A program made the translations under genes and the position numbers. DNA of 64,000 nucleotides from Leptospira_A soteropolitanensis (GTDB lineage Bacteria; Spirochaetota; Leptospiria; Leptospirales; Leptospiraceae): assembly GCF_026151335.1 (NCBI RefSeq), contig NZ_JAMQPP010000003.1; one strand, 5' to 3'. Under the pieces are notes generated by a model. The model did not search any database and was not told where the DNA came from. It saw only the letters and a list, made by a program, of their open reading frames with translations. The stretch's first letter is position 1. Each line of letters starts with the position of its first letter. Positions 27,174-35,976 of the stretch are shown piece after piece.

Positions 27174-27614
27174 ATGAGCAAACTCAACATTCCGCCAAAT
27201 CAGAGAATCTTCAAAGAAGGGGAACTGAACAATGCGATGTACATCATCCTCCAAGGGAACGTTGAGATTTTTTTTACGGTGAACAATAGCCAAACGAGAT
27301 TGGCACTCATGAAACCAGGTGATTTTTTTGGTGAAATGGCTTTGTTTAGTTCTAACCCAAGAAGTGCAACGGCAAGGACAATAACAAATTGTGAAGTTGC
27401 TGTAATTGAGAGTAAACAACAGTTGGAAAACTTTCTTGTTAAGAATCCAAAGTTTGCCGCAAAGATGGTATCGATTATGGCTGACCGTTTAGCGCGAACA
27501 AACGAACTACTCATAAGTAGTATGGAAAAATCAGTAGCTAAGAAGATCGAATTTAGCAACGAAGTTGGAAAAGAACACCAAATTGGGATTAGTGATGTTC
27601 AAGATGTCGAATGA
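27174..27614 (+). CDS. Stand-alone cyclic-nucleotide-binding domain protein
   Basis: The 146-residue protein is one cNMP-binding domain with a C-terminal helix. It shows IFKEGELNNAMYIILQGNVEIF, GDFFGEMALF and NPRSATARTI; the FGEMAL...RSATA phosphate-binding cassette is intact, so it probably binds cAMP, cGMP or a related nucleotide. There is no DNA-binding HTH, unlike CRP/FNR, so it may act by protein interaction. An AGGAG ribosome-binding site precedes the ATG. Its stop abuts the stop of the convergent gene. Confidence 0.88.
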   Translation: MSKLNIPPNQRIFKEGELNNAMYIILQGNVEIFFTVNNSQTRLALMKPGDFFGEMALFSSNPRSATARTITNCEVAVIESKQQLENFLVKNPKFAAKMVSIMADRLARTNELLISSMEKSVAKKIEFSNEVGKEHQIGISDVQDVE

Positions 27615-27866
27615 TTATCCGTAGATTGTTGGTAAGTTCTTTTTAATTAATGTAATTTCTAATATGGGAGCGTAACTTAAAAGGTTTTTCAGATTAACCA
27701 CCTGTCCTTCTGCTATTAAGAACTCTTTCAGAATTTCCAACGTTTCTTCTGGGGGAAGAGTTGATATACTTGGATATTCTGGGTGTCCTACTAGATTGAA
27801 TTCATCGGCTAGTTTGGGATCTTCTAATTGTTTGTCTTCGAGCTCTAATAATTCTTTCCAGTTCAT
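27615..27866 (-). CDS. Small acidic protein of unknown function
   Basis: This encodes 83 residues from an ATG start, 8 bases after the ATPase-HDOD gene, and is probably co-transcribed with it. It is acidic and helical (MNWKELLELEDKQLEDPKLADEF in outline), with no Cys, no signal peptide and no recognised domain. The tight spacing suggests a partner or regulator of the upstream protein, but this is inference. Confidence 0.6.
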   Translation of the reverse strand: MNWKELLELEDKQLEDPKLADEFNLVGHPEYPSISTLPPEETLEILKEFLIAEGQVVNLKNLLSYAPILEITLIKKNLPTIYG

Positions 27867-27874
27867 GATTAAGA

Positions 27875-29377
27875 TTATGCTAAGAGATTTTGGTATTCTT
27901 CTCTATGTTCCTCAAATTTTACTTTAAAACTATCTTGCAAATCACGAAAGACCTTTTCTGATGAAATTTCAAAATATTCCAAAACCTCAGGTTCGACAGT
28001 GAAATAATTTCCTTTACCACGCCCGATATTGGCTAGGATATCTGCTAGGTAAATGATCTGACAAAGAATATTATTTCTAGTTTTGCATTGCCAAGGTTTG
28101 TGGTGGTAACGTATGACATCTAGAATCTCCTCCGGGAAGTTCCACTTTTCCGCCATCAAATGACCGATTTCTGAATGTGTGGTCCCTAAAGTGTATTCTT
28201 CTACCCATTCTGAAATTTCATTATTGTCATCACTTCTAAGTACTCTTATCTGGTTCACTTGGCTTAAGTCTAAGGAAAGAAGTACCATCCTACCTAAATC
28301 GTGGAGTAGGGCAGAGATAATAGCGGGTTCTAATAACTTCAAATGTTTTTTGCGATCTTCGATTAGAAACCTAGCGTACATCGAAGTTTTGAACGAATGG
28401 GTCCATACTAAAACCTGCTTCGCATAACGAGAGTTAAGTATTTTTTTTGCACCTAATGTTAGAAAAATGGATTCAAGATTTTTGAGACCAATTCTCTTAA
28501 CTCCGTCTAAAACGGAAATAATCGGTGTATGAGCTCCAAATAATGGGGAATTCGCAATTTTTAAAATTTCAGCAGTAATGGCAGGATCTTTTTCTACTTG
28601 AGTTGCTATCTCATGCCAATCGACATCCTTTTTTTTTGCGATGAGAATCAATTTCTGAATCTGTGGAGGTAAAGGAGGAAGGCTATTTACTTCACGGACC
28701 AGCAGATTTTTTATGTTCGTCTGATTTTCTTTTGGTATGAGTTGTTTTGGGATTCGAATGATAACTTCTGTAAATTCATCAGTTGTCATCAACTGAAAGA
28801 ATTGGTTAGAAATCCCTGAGTTTCTGAGTAAAATATGAATCAAGACAATTCCTAGTCCGGAACTCTCTTCGTTGTCAACTGACTCGCGATAGGCGTCATT
28901 GATGTTTTTGTATTTTTTGGAAGCTTCTACTCTCTTTAGAATTCTGTTTTTTTCTTCTGGAAGGATTTTGGCGTTATTTCTAACTCGGAATTCGATATAA
29001 TCTTCTTTATAAATGGTGCTTAATGTTATTTTGTAATCGGAATGATCGAGTGCTAAAAACACTCTTTTTCGGTTATGACCAAATTCATCCTTATACATTG
29101 GAATTCCTCTGGCGTAATCTTTTTCGTCCCAGAGATTTAATCCTTGTTCCTGAAAAAAAACACGTTTTCCGTTAGCCTTACATCCGTTTACCAGTAGTTC
29201 GCTGAGAATGGTAAAAAGAATTTCATGTAGGAATTCTAACGAGATACTACGAACAACTCTTCCGATCCAAACATCTAGTTCTGGACAGTCAATTTCCGAA
29301 AAGTGGACATATTCTTTGGAAATCAGCTTTCCAGAAAGAAAGTCCTCTTGGAAGGTAATGAGCGGAGGAATCGACAT
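27875..29377 (-). CDS. HDOD signalling protein with N-terminal GHKL-type ATPase-like domain
   Basis: The protein has 500 residues. Residues about 1-215 contain histidine-kinase-ATPase-like boxes: ILSELLVNGCKANG (N box) and SSGLGIVLIHILLRNSG (G box), with strands between, but no HisKA dimerisation helix. Residues about 225-430 are an HDOD domain (SLPPLPPQIQKL, DPAITAEILKIANSPLFG, ALLHDLGRMVLL, GTTHSEIGHLMAEKWNFPE). HDOD proteins are scaffold or phosphodiesterase-like signalling modules. The N-terminal domain could be an anti-sigma-type kinase (RsbW-like). An acidic 83-residue protein follows after 8 bases. Confidence 0.85.
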   Translation of the reverse strand: MSIPPLITFQEDFLSGKLISKEYVHFSEIDCPELDVWIGRVVRSISLEFLHEILFTILSELLVNGCKANGKRVFFQEQGLNLWDEKDYARGIPMYKDEFGHNRKRVFLALDHSDYKITLSTIYKEDYIEFRVRNNAKILPEEKNRILKRVEASKKYKNINDAYRESVDNEESSGLGIVLIHILLRNSGISNQFFQLMTTDEFTEVIIRIPKQLIPKENQTNIKNLLVREVNSLPPLPPQIQKLILIAKKKDVDWHEIATQVEKDPAITAEILKIANSPLFGAHTPIISVLDGVKRIGLKNLESIFLTLGAKKILNSRYAKQVLVWTHSFKTSMYARFLIEDRKKHLKLLEPAIISALLHDLGRMVLLSLDLSQVNQIRVLRSDDNNEISEWVEEYTLGTTHSEIGHLMAEKWNFPEEILDVIRYHHKPWQCKTRNNILCQIIYLADILANIGRGKGNYFTVEPEVLEYFEISSEKVFRDLQDSFKVKFEEHREEYQNLLA

Positions 29378-29464
29378 GATAAACCTGTTTTGAACCTTGT
29401 TTCTCTTTTTGAAAACCGAAAATTTTATTTTGAAATTTGGGTCAAGAATCCGATAATGTAGACT

Positions 29465-29992
29465 ATGGAACTCTTAAAAAAATCCCTTTCTGTTTCCTTT
29501 GTGTTATTTGTAGCAGTTGCTTCTATTTCTGCTCAAGACACCAAACCTCAAACTACCCCCACCGATGTGAACCAAGAGAATCACGATGCCAAAGAGGGAC
29601 AAGATAAAGAGTTATTTGAATACTATTATAAAACCCGTCCCGAAAATTTGCCACCTAATAAAGCAAAATTGGAATATAACTTAATCAAGACTTTAAAAAA
29701 AGAAATTATGAGTAGGGATTATTCTAAGGAATCTGCAGAAGCGATTAAAAAAATCGATGCTACCAATATTCAATATGAGAGGGTATATAGAGAAAGTAAA
29801 TGGCTTCGCGGTTTTATGACCCAGAACACCCACTTAAATTATTCAGAGTTTATGTATGTTGTAAAACACGATAAATATATGTGTTTCGTAAGTTTTGATG
29901 TTAATCCTGAGACTTATTTACAACAATCTCGTCATTCTCATTTGGTTTTTGCGGCAAAGGATAAGTTTGAGATAGTAATCCCAAAACCCTAA
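29465..29992 (+). CDS. Exported protein of unknown function
   Basis: The protein has 175 residues. A signal peptide (SLSVSFVLFVAVASISAQ) with an AxA-like cleavage site leads to a mature domain that is polar and helical at first (KAKLEYNLIKTLKKEIMSRDY). The later part has mixed strands, with a possible helix-strand motif around KHDKYMCFVSFDV. No named family is evident to me. It appears monocistronic. Its last 92 bases overlap the convergent gene, a long tail-to-tail overlap, yet both reading frames look intact. Confidence 0.65.
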   Translation: MELLKKSLSVSFVLFVAVASISAQDTKPQTTPTDVNQENHDAKEGQDKELFEYYYKTRPENLPPNKAKLEYNLIKTLKKEIMSRDYSKESAEAIKKIDATNIQYERVYRESKWLRGFMTQNTHLNYSEFMYVVKHDKYMCFVSFDVNPETYLQQSRHSHLVFAAKDKFEIVIPKP

Positions 29993-30449
29993 ATGCTAAA
30001 GTAACACCAACTAATACGAGTAAATAGATAAATCCGTATAAAAAATACCTTTCTAAGTTTTCCAAAAGGGGGAGTGGTTCTTCATTCCCCTTAATTCGCG
30101 AAATAGCCGTTTGTTTCCCAAAGATTTTTATTTCTTTCTTATAAACCTCGATTGTATCACCTAACCGCAGTCTTTTGTAAATGGAGTAGGGGATTCGTTC
30201 TGTGATTTCATGAAGAGAACCATTGCTAAGACCGAAACTGTAATGGCATTGGTAAGCCATAGGGAATTGGTTTTTGACACGAGATAATTCTTGAACAATC
30301 GCAAAACTTCTATTTCTTTCCTCATTTAAGCTTGCAGTTTCAGTTTTTAAGTTTTGATTTTCGAAATGAACTAGAGAATAGAATAGAGAAACAACAATAA
30401 AAGATGCAAAAACAGCATTGGCGATCCAAACGGATACTCTAGGAGACAT
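29901..30449 (-). CDS. Two-helix membrane protein of unknown function
   Basis: The 182-residue protein has an N-terminal transmembrane helix (VWIANAVFASFIVVSLFYSLV), a periplasmic region of about 100 residues with a coiled segment (LKTETASLNEERNRSFAIVQEL), and a second helix (YFLYGFIYLLVLVGVTLAF). It has a short cytoplasmic tail. Between the helices RIPYSIYKRLRLGDTIEVYKK recalls small DUF3592-like membrane proteins, a tentative match. Its ATG directly follows the stop of the NAD-kinase-like/STAS gene, so the two are co-expressed. Confidence 0.65.
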   Translation of the reverse strand: MSPRVSVWIANAVFASFIVVSLFYSLVHFENQNLKTETASLNEERNRSFAIVQELSRVKNQFPMAYQCHYSFGLSNGSLHEITERIPYSIYKRLRLGDTIEVYKKEIKIFGKQTAISRIKGNEEPLPLLENLERYFLYGFIYLLVLVGVTLAFRVLGLLSQTYPLPQKPNENDEIVVNKSQD

Positions 30450-31727
30450 CTACTGCTTAGATGGCTCCTCAAAAGACTTTAATGCTTCCTCTCGGTCTGG
30501 ATAGAACTGGAATGCATTAGACAGACCAAGTAGATGAAACACTTGTAAGATGGAACTTGTGACTCCCACCAGTGCCATTTCCTTATTTCTTTTTTGCAGA
30601 TTCATCTTTACATCCAATATCATTCGGATTCCTAAACTGGATATGTATCTAAGTTCTGAAAAATCTAAAATGAGATGTTTTCTATCGGTCCCAACCATTT
30701 CGTCCAGGATCGTTTGTGTGATACGGTCAAGTGGACCGGATTCCATACGACCTTTAATTTGGACGATGACAGTTCCATTGATACGTTTCTGTTCTATTTC
30801 GTATGGTAAGTCTTGCATGGATTCCCCTCTCTTTAGCGGAACAATTACAGATAATTTCTCTGGCGATAACCGAATCGTCGCCTTTGCATAAGGTGGAAAA
30901 GGATAGTGTCTCTCTGTGAGAGAATCAACTGCCAATCCACCGTTCATTTCAGATATAACTTCCACTTGATCTAAGGCCCTAAAATCTGCCAAGGAAAACT
31001 CTGTTTCTCGTGACTTCACACGTATTTCTCGAGAATAAACATGAAAAAAGGGCTCATGTTTGGAAAATGGTGGGAATTTTTTCGGGAAACAAGAACTGAT
31101 CCAGCCAGTGGATCCGGCGCCCGTATAAACAAGTAATCCCGAACATTTTTGTTCTTCTTTCTGGCCTTGGTAGGAAATCCAAAACCTTGAAGTGAGATCT
31201 GGGCTATTGTTTCGAATGGAAAGTTCACAGATGGCAGGCACGGTTTTTAGTTTTGTTCCATTCGGATAAAGAATTTCCGTATCTAAGAGTGACCAGGATT
31301 CTATATGAGTGTTTTTGAAGTGAGTTTCAACAGCTATCTTGAGTTCTTCGGCGGTAAAACCAAGTAACGCTCCCACAGAGGATTGAGGATCAGAATTACA
31401 ACCGATAAGAGGGGTGGTCCCCGCCAAATGAGCTACATAAGTGAAATGGTTGTCTCCACCGTGAGCCACAATCAAATCATATTTTGTTCCATTTTCTGGA
31501 TCAAAGTTTTCACGAAACACAAAATCAGCATCGGGGAAAATATGGGATTTTAAAAAATTACGTGATTCCAACTGCCTTTCGTGTGATTCCAAAGTCCTTT
31601 CAAAAACCTCTGGATTTTGGCGTGCGACTTCCTTATAGGCCTGAATGGAGCCGTAAGTTTCCAAATCTAATTCGTATTTGGTACGTTTGAAGACCACTAC
31701 GACCTTTTTATACTTGGTGGAAGGCAT
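30450..31727 (-). CDS. NAD-kinase-like domain fused to STAS domain
   Basis: The protein has 425 residues. Residues 1 to about 290 follow the NAD+ kinase/diacylglycerol-kinase-like fold: a Rossmann start (KKVVVVFKR), a GGDNHF loop at 90-95 where GGDGT/S is usual, GCNSDPQSSVGA, and YTGAGSTGW, which matches the family TPTGST-like loop. Residues about 304-425 are a STAS (anti-sigma-factor antagonist) domain (GTVIVQIKGRMESG, LILDFSELRYISSLGIRMIL), with a candidate phosphorylatable Ser near 363-364. I read this as a nucleotide-sensing or NADP-making enzyme tied to a partner-switching module. The fusion is unusual. It is coupled to the following two-helix membrane protein. Confidence 0.8.
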   Translation of the reverse strand: MPSTKYKKVVVVFKRTKYELDLETYGSIQAYKEVARQNPEVFERTLESHERQLESRNFLKSHIFPDADFVFRENFDPENGTKYDLIVAHGGDNHFTYVAHLAGTTPLIGCNSDPQSSVGALLGFTAEELKIAVETHFKNTHIESWSLLDTEILYPNGTKLKTVPAICELSIRNNSPDLTSRFWISYQGQKEEQKCSGLLVYTGAGSTGWISSCFPKKFPPFSKHEPFFHVYSREIRVKSRETEFSLADFRALDQVEVISEMNGGLAVDSLTERHYPFPPYAKATIRLSPEKLSVIVPLKRGESMQDLPYEIEQKRINGTVIVQIKGRMESGPLDRITQTILDEMVGTDRKHLILDFSELRYISSLGIRMILDVKMNLQKRNKEMALVGVTSSILQVFHLLGLSNAFQFYPDREEALKSFEEPSKQ

Positions 31728-31837
31728 GAGTTTTGGAAGAAATTCCCATTTTCCTTAGGGAAATAAAGGTTTTTTTAAAAAAACTTCGTTTTTCTTAGGA
31801 AATTTGCAGAAAAATTGTATCCAAAATAAATTTAGTC

Positions 31838-31866
31838 TTGTACCAAATCATGTAGTTTTGTAAATA
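31838..31866 (+). promoter_or_regulatory. Weak sigma-70-type promoter candidate for HU
   Basis: TTGTAC (31838-31843) and TAAATA (31861-31866) are separated by 17 bases, 39 bases before the HU start, with AGAGGA as the ribosome-binding site. The -10 match is only three of six, so this is a suggestion. The 177-base intergenic region is A/T-rich with no other clear signal. Confidence 0.25.
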
Positions 31867-31904
31867 ATGTGTAACCGTTAAATGGTTTAGAGGAAAATCA
31901 AAGT

Positions 31905-32210
31905 ATGGCAACAACTCCTACCCCAATGAAGAAGTCCGAAATGCTCAGTGAACTTGCTGAAACAACTGGTATGACCAAAAAGAATGTAGCAGCATTCCTA
32001 GACTCCTTTGTTGAACTCGCTTACAAGGAAACTAAGAAAAACGGAGCTTTTGTGATTCCTGGATTAGGAAAACTTGTTAAACGCAATCGTCCAAAACGTA
32101 AAGGTAGAAACCCTGCCACTGGGGAAGCGATTGTAATCCCTGCTAAAACCGTCGTTAAATTCACATTATCTAAAACTTGTAAAGACGCAGTTGTGCCTCC
32201 TAAAAAATAA
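31905..32210 (+). CDS. HU/IHF-family nucleoid protein
   Basis: The protein has 101 residues. It starts KKSEMLSELAETTGMTKKNV, with the two N-terminal helices of HU, and carries GLGKLVKRNRPKRKGRNPATGE, the DNA-binding arm including the R-N-P-x-T-G tip. The short Thr/Pro N-terminal extension and lysine tail are minor variations. HU bends DNA and organises the nucleoid as a dimer. The gene has its own terminator directly downstream and probably its own promoter. Confidence 0.95.
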   Translation: MATTPTPMKKSEMLSELAETTGMTKKNVAAFLDSFVELAYKETKKNGAFVIPGLGKLVKRNRPKRKGRNPATGEAIVIPAKTVVKFTLSKTCKDAVVPPKK

Positions 32211-32223
32211 ATTAGTTTGTGAG

Positions 32224-32251
32224 CCCAGGTGGACAACCCCCTGGGTATTTT
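32224..32251 (+). terminator. Rho-independent terminator after HU
   Basis: CCCAGG and CCTGGG pair, with a further G-G/C-C step after one mismatch, over an ACAA loop; TATTTT follows. It begins 13 bases after the HU stop and ends just before the ATG of the next gene. Confidence 0.75.
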
Positions 32252-32704
32252 ATGGATAAAAAACCTTATCCTTTTTTACCTTTCGAAGATTCTCTCGTTG
32301 GAGAGAAAATCCTTCTTGTTTGGCAAGAAAGTCATCATTCAGAAAAAAATTTAAAAGAACATTTATTAAAAGCACTAGGTCTTACCGAAGATCTGATTGT
32401 TTTTACGCCAAATGCTATTAAACAAAAGTTAATGGTCTCTTATCCCACAGAGATACGTCATTTAATTGATCAAAAAAATATATCTCAGATCAAAGACTTG
32501 TTGTTATCGATTGCTAAAGGTAAGTCTGAACAATGTCCTTCTCCTGCCCTTGATATTACTTTTGAACTTATCGAATGGATTTTAACAGGCTTCGATTTGG
32601 ATGATGTTTTGGTCGAAACCTTATCCGCATTATTTGGAACAACCTTAAACAATGCTTTTGTGGATCAAGTTAGAGCCGAATACATAAAAGAACTCCGTGG
32701 CTAA
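32252..32704 (+). CDS. Protein of unknown function
   Basis: I start this at ATG 32252, just after the terminator; a GTG at 32219 lies upstream of the hairpin and is unlikely. The 150 residues begin MDKKPYPFLPFEDSLVGEKILLVWQ and are helical and rich in Leu, Lys and Ile, with no signal peptide or metal motif. It ends in an acidic/helical segment (LDDVLVETLSALFGTTL). No family is recognisable. It could rely on read-through from HU or on a weak promoter in the hairpin region. Confidence 0.6.
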   Translation: MDKKPYPFLPFEDSLVGEKILLVWQESHHSEKNLKEHLLKALGLTEDLIVFTPNAIKQKLMVSYPTEIRHLIDQKNISQIKDLLLSIAKGKSEQCPSPALDITFELIEWILTGFDLDDVLVETLSALFGTTLNNAFVDQVRAEYIKELRG

Positions 32705-32791
32705 AGATTTTTTGGGAAGTTTGGTATTTTAATTGTCAAATATTGAACTTGGTTCAAATTCTGGAACAAATAAGGATTTTTGGTTACCAAT

Positions 32792-34408
32792 ATGCAAACT
32801 CGTACGATTTATAAATGGGGATCTCCCGAAGTAGAAGAAAAATTACCAGAGCATACTTTAAAATTTTTAGAAGCGAAGTTCCCCGTTGATAAAGAGTTCA
32901 AGGCATCCTTTCCAAAAGGAGAACTTCCATTAAACCCAATAAAAAAATCAAAACTCTCACAAGCTACTATTACAAAGTTAAAACAAATTGTCGGTAAAGA
33001 CTATGTTTCGTTAGACGACGTTTCGCGTGCTAAACACTCAATTGGAAAGTTCTATACAGAAATTTATAAAGCCAGATTTGGTGAAGTAAATGACGTCGTT
33101 GATGTGGTTGTGTCTCCTAAAAATGAAGCAGAAGTTGTCGAAATTATCTCACTAGCTAATGCAAATAAAATTCCTGTGATTCCTTATGGGGCAGGTTCCA
33201 CAGTCACAAAAGCCTTACAAGCCCCTAAAGGTGGGATCTCATTGGATTTATCTCGCCTAAACCGAATCATTGAATTCAATGCAATCGACTCTACTGTCAC
33301 AGTGGAAGCCGGTGTTTATGGTCCGGTTTTAGAAAAACATTTGAATGAACGTGGCTATACTTGCGGTCACTTCCCGCAATCCTTTGAATTCTCAACAGTA
33401 GGAGGCTGGATTGCCGCCAAAGGTGCAGGACAGGCTTCGACTGGTTATGGGAAAATTGAAGATATCCTCCTTAGTTTAACAGCAGTTACTCCTGCAGGCA
33501 AATTTGAATCAAAAGCATATCCAGCTGCTTCCATTGGTCCTGATTTATTTCGTTTGTTTCTTGGTACTGAAGGAAGTTTTGGAGTCATCACCAAAGCAAC
33601 GTTAAAAATTCGTAAATTCCTTCCAGAAAATTCTGCAAAAGGTTCCTTCATTTTTAAAAACTTTGAAAAAGCGGTAGAAACAATGCGAGAAGTAATGCAA
33701 GCGGGTTTTGGGAAACCGCATTTCTTTCGTATCCAAGACCCAGAAGAAACAGACATCTCCTTTCATATGAGTGGTCTTCATGGAGGCAAAGAAGATTATT
33801 TTCTTAGATTCATTGGCTATAAACCGATGGAAAGATCTCTTATGCATATCATCATTGATGGTGACCCAACTTATGCTAAAGAAGTTTTAAAAAAGATTAA
33901 AAAAATTGCAAAACGTAATGGCGGATTTTCGACGGGAGAGTCTCCGGTAAACAAGTGGTTACACCAAAGATATTCTAGTGCCTATCTCAGGGATTATTTA
34001 ATGGACGAAGGAATCCGCATTGATACTTTAGAGACGGCTGTTAGTTGGTCGGATTTGCACGGATTATGGGAAAAAACTAGAGCTTATATCAAAAGCCATG
34101 AAAATACATCTTGTATGGTCCATATTTCTCATGCCTATGAGAATGGGGCAAATTTGTATTTTATATTCTTAAGCCCTATTGATAAAAAAAATGAAGAAAC
34201 AAACTTTGTAAAGTTTCACAAAGGAATCATTGACTCCATCCATAAAAATGGGGGTTCACTCTCTCACCACCACGGAATTGGTCGAATGTTATCTCCTTGG
34301 ATGGAAGGTGAAGTTGGTAAAGAAGGGCTTCGCATTTTGTCTTCTCTTAAAAAGACTTTTGATCCAAAAGGAATCATGAACCCGGGTGGATTGTTAGGAT
34401 TGAAATAA
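32792..34408 (+). CDS. AGPS-like FAD-dependent enzyme (alkyldihydroxyacetone-phosphate synthase family)
   Basis: The 538 residues (ATG 32792; TTG 32780 is an alternative) carry a FAD-binding type 4 domain with PYGAGSTV. GHFPQSFEFSTVGGWIAAKG (about 193-212) aligns with the alkylglycerone-phosphate synthase signature. Also present are DTLETAVSW, where these enzymes have DTLETA, and the C-terminal HHHGIGR active-site loop. AGPS exchanges the acyl group of acyl-DHAP for a fatty alcohol, the committed step of ether-lipid synthesis. The neighbours (lipid kinase, glycerol-3-phosphate dehydrogenase, thioesterase) agree. Bacterial relatives are not all proven AGPS enzymes. Confidence 0.82.
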   Translation: MQTRTIYKWGSPEVEEKLPEHTLKFLEAKFPVDKEFKASFPKGELPLNPIKKSKLSQATITKLKQIVGKDYVSLDDVSRAKHSIGKFYTEIYKARFGEVNDVVDVVVSPKNEAEVVEIISLANANKIPVIPYGAGSTVTKALQAPKGGISLDLSRLNRIIEFNAIDSTVTVEAGVYGPVLEKHLNERGYTCGHFPQSFEFSTVGGWIAAKGAGQASTGYGKIEDILLSLTAVTPAGKFESKAYPAASIGPDLFRLFLGTEGSFGVITKATLKIRKFLPENSAKGSFIFKNFEKAVETMREVMQAGFGKPHFFRIQDPEETDISFHMSGLHGGKEDYFLRFIGYKPMERSLMHIIIDGDPTYAKEVLKKIKKIAKRNGGFSTGESPVNKWLHQRYSSAYLRDYLMDEGIRIDTLETAVSWSDLHGLWEKTRAYIKSHENTSCMVHISHAYENGANLYFIFLSPIDKKNEETNFVKFHKGIIDSIHKNGGSLSHHHGIGRMLSPWMEGEVGKEGLRILSSLKKTFDPKGIMNPGGLLGLK

Positions 34409-35046
34409 TGGGTGTTTCTGAAAGGAAAAAACGCGAATTTGCACAAAGAGAAGCAGACATTCTTAACTGTGCCATTGAACTTTTTAGAACTAAACATCCA
34501 TCTTTAGTCAAGATGGATGACATTGCAAAACAATTGGAGATCGGCCGTGGGACAATTTATCTCCATTTTAAAAGTAAAGATGATTTGATGGCCCGCATTC
34601 AGTATGAAGATTATGTTCGTTTGCGTAAACGTTTAGAAAAAGCTTTAGCAGAACACACTGCCATTGAAATGTCTAGAAAAGCAATTCGAGCTTACATTGA
34701 TCACTGCTTGGGGGATCGACATATGTATCTTGTTGCCAGACAATGTGGTGTTAATTTAAATATTAACAATGTTTCCGAAGATATGAGTCAACTTCTAACT
34801 GAGGAAAGAACTAACCGTCTAACACTACTGGAAAAAATCTATAAACATGCGAAACAGGAAAACTTAATCAATACTAGAGGAACTTATCCAAACGTGGCCG
34901 TTGCCTGGGGGATGATTCGTGGCGCTGTAGAAGTAATTTTAGATGGACATTTCCAAAATGAAATCAAAAGCGAAAAAGCCTATCTAGAAACAATTGAACA
35001 TGTATTATTCTATGGATTATTTTCTGGGAACAAAGGAGAGACTTAA
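34408..35046 (+). CDS. TetR-family transcriptional regulator
   Basis: The 212-residue protein has an N-terminal HTH (about 12-58: ILNCAIELFRT...VKMDDIAKQLEIGRGTIYLHFKSKDDL in outline) typical of TetR, then a helical ligand and dimerisation domain. It probably represses or activates this operon in response to a fatty or lipid ligand, as is common for TetR regulators of lipid genes. The ATG uses the last A of the preceding TAA (TAATG), so it is translationally coupled to the AGPS-like gene and to the lipid kinase after it. Confidence 0.93.
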   Translation: MGVSERKKREFAQREADILNCAIELFRTKHPSLVKMDDIAKQLEIGRGTIYLHFKSKDDLMARIQYEDYVRLRKRLEKALAEHTAIEMSRKAIRAYIDHCLGDRHMYLVARQCGVNLNINNVSEDMSQLLTEERTNRLTLLEKIYKHAKQENLINTRGTYPNVAVAWGMIRGAVEVILDGHFQNEIKSEKAYLETIEHVLFYGLFSGNKGET

Positions 35047-35972
35047 TGAAAAAGATGAAAGTGATTTTAAATCCTGTATCTGGTGGAGGTCTCTCGGCAA
35101 AAGTCTGGAAAAAAGTAGAACCGGAATTAATTAAAAAAGGGATTCCTTATGAATTTGAAGCAACTACAAAGGAACGAGCTGCACGTGATATCGCAAAAGA
35201 TGCCGTCAAACAAGGGTTTTATTGGATCATCGGCATTGGCGGAGATGGAACCTTTTCGAATGTGATTAATGGGCTTTTTGAAAATGGAAAATTAATTAAC
35301 AAAAACGTTGTTTTTAGCCCCATTCCTGCGGGGCGAGGTAACGATTTTATAAAAACAGTCAAAGTCCCTAAAGATCCCATCAAAGCTCTAGAACAAATCC
35401 TAAATGGAAAAGAAAGGGTCATTGATTTGGTCGAAGTTACTTACACAAAAGCCGACAAAACAAAGGGAAATTACCTATGTTTGAATTTAGCTGATTTTGG
35501 AATGGGCGGTGAGGTGGTTTATAAAGTCAATCGCTCAAAATTGGCTCATATCATTGGAGGGAAGGGAGTATTTTTATTATATTCGATTCTTGGTTTATTC
35601 ACTTATACCAACAAAAAAATAACTCTCACACTTTCCAAATTTGAAAAAATTACAAACAAATGTAGATTGATCGTTTGTGCTAACGGAGAGTATGCGGGCG
35701 GTGGGATGTGGTTTGCTCCTAAAGCAAAATTGGATGATGGTAAAATGGATTTACTTGCCATTCAAGATGTTACAGTATCGGAGACTCTTCGAAAGTTTAG
35801 TTATTTATACCGTGGAAAATTGTCTGCGGATTCGAAAGTTATTTCAAAACAGATCACAGAACTAACTGCAGAGTCTGATGAAGATGTTTTTATTGATGTC
35901 GATGGCGAGAATATGGGACAACTCCCAGCTCATTTCAAAGTTTTACCGAACGTACTTCCTATCAAATGTTAA
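35046..35972 (+). CDS. Diacylglycerol/lipid kinase (YegS/DgkB family)
   Basis: The 308-residue protein has the DAGK catalytic features: ILNPVSGGG (phosphate loop), IIGIGGDGTFSNVINGL (GGDGT, about 64-68), and PIPAGRGNDF. Later segments GDGENMGQ-like (VDGENMGQLP) and an NGEYAGGGMWFAPKAKLDDG stretch match the C-terminal domain. It probably phosphorylates diacylglycerol or a related lipid alcohol, feeding phosphatidate-type intermediates. It starts at a TAATG junction with the TetR gene and ends 4 bases before the glycerol-3-phosphate dehydrogenase start. Confidence 0.92.
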   Translation: MKKMKVILNPVSGGGLSAKVWKKVEPELIKKGIPYEFEATTKERAARDIAKDAVKQGFYWIIGIGGDGTFSNVINGLFENGKLINKNVVFSPIPAGRGNDFIKTVKVPKDPIKALEQILNGKERVIDLVEVTYTKADKTKGNYLCLNLADFGMGGEVVYKVNRSKLAHIIGGKGVFLLYSILGLFTYTNKKITLTLSKFEKITNKCRLIVCANGEYAGGGMWFAPKAKLDDGKMDLLAIQDVTVSETLRKFSYLYRGKLSADSKVISKQITELTAESDEDVFIDVDGENMGQLPAHFKVLPNVLPIKC

Positions 35973-35976
35973 ACCT

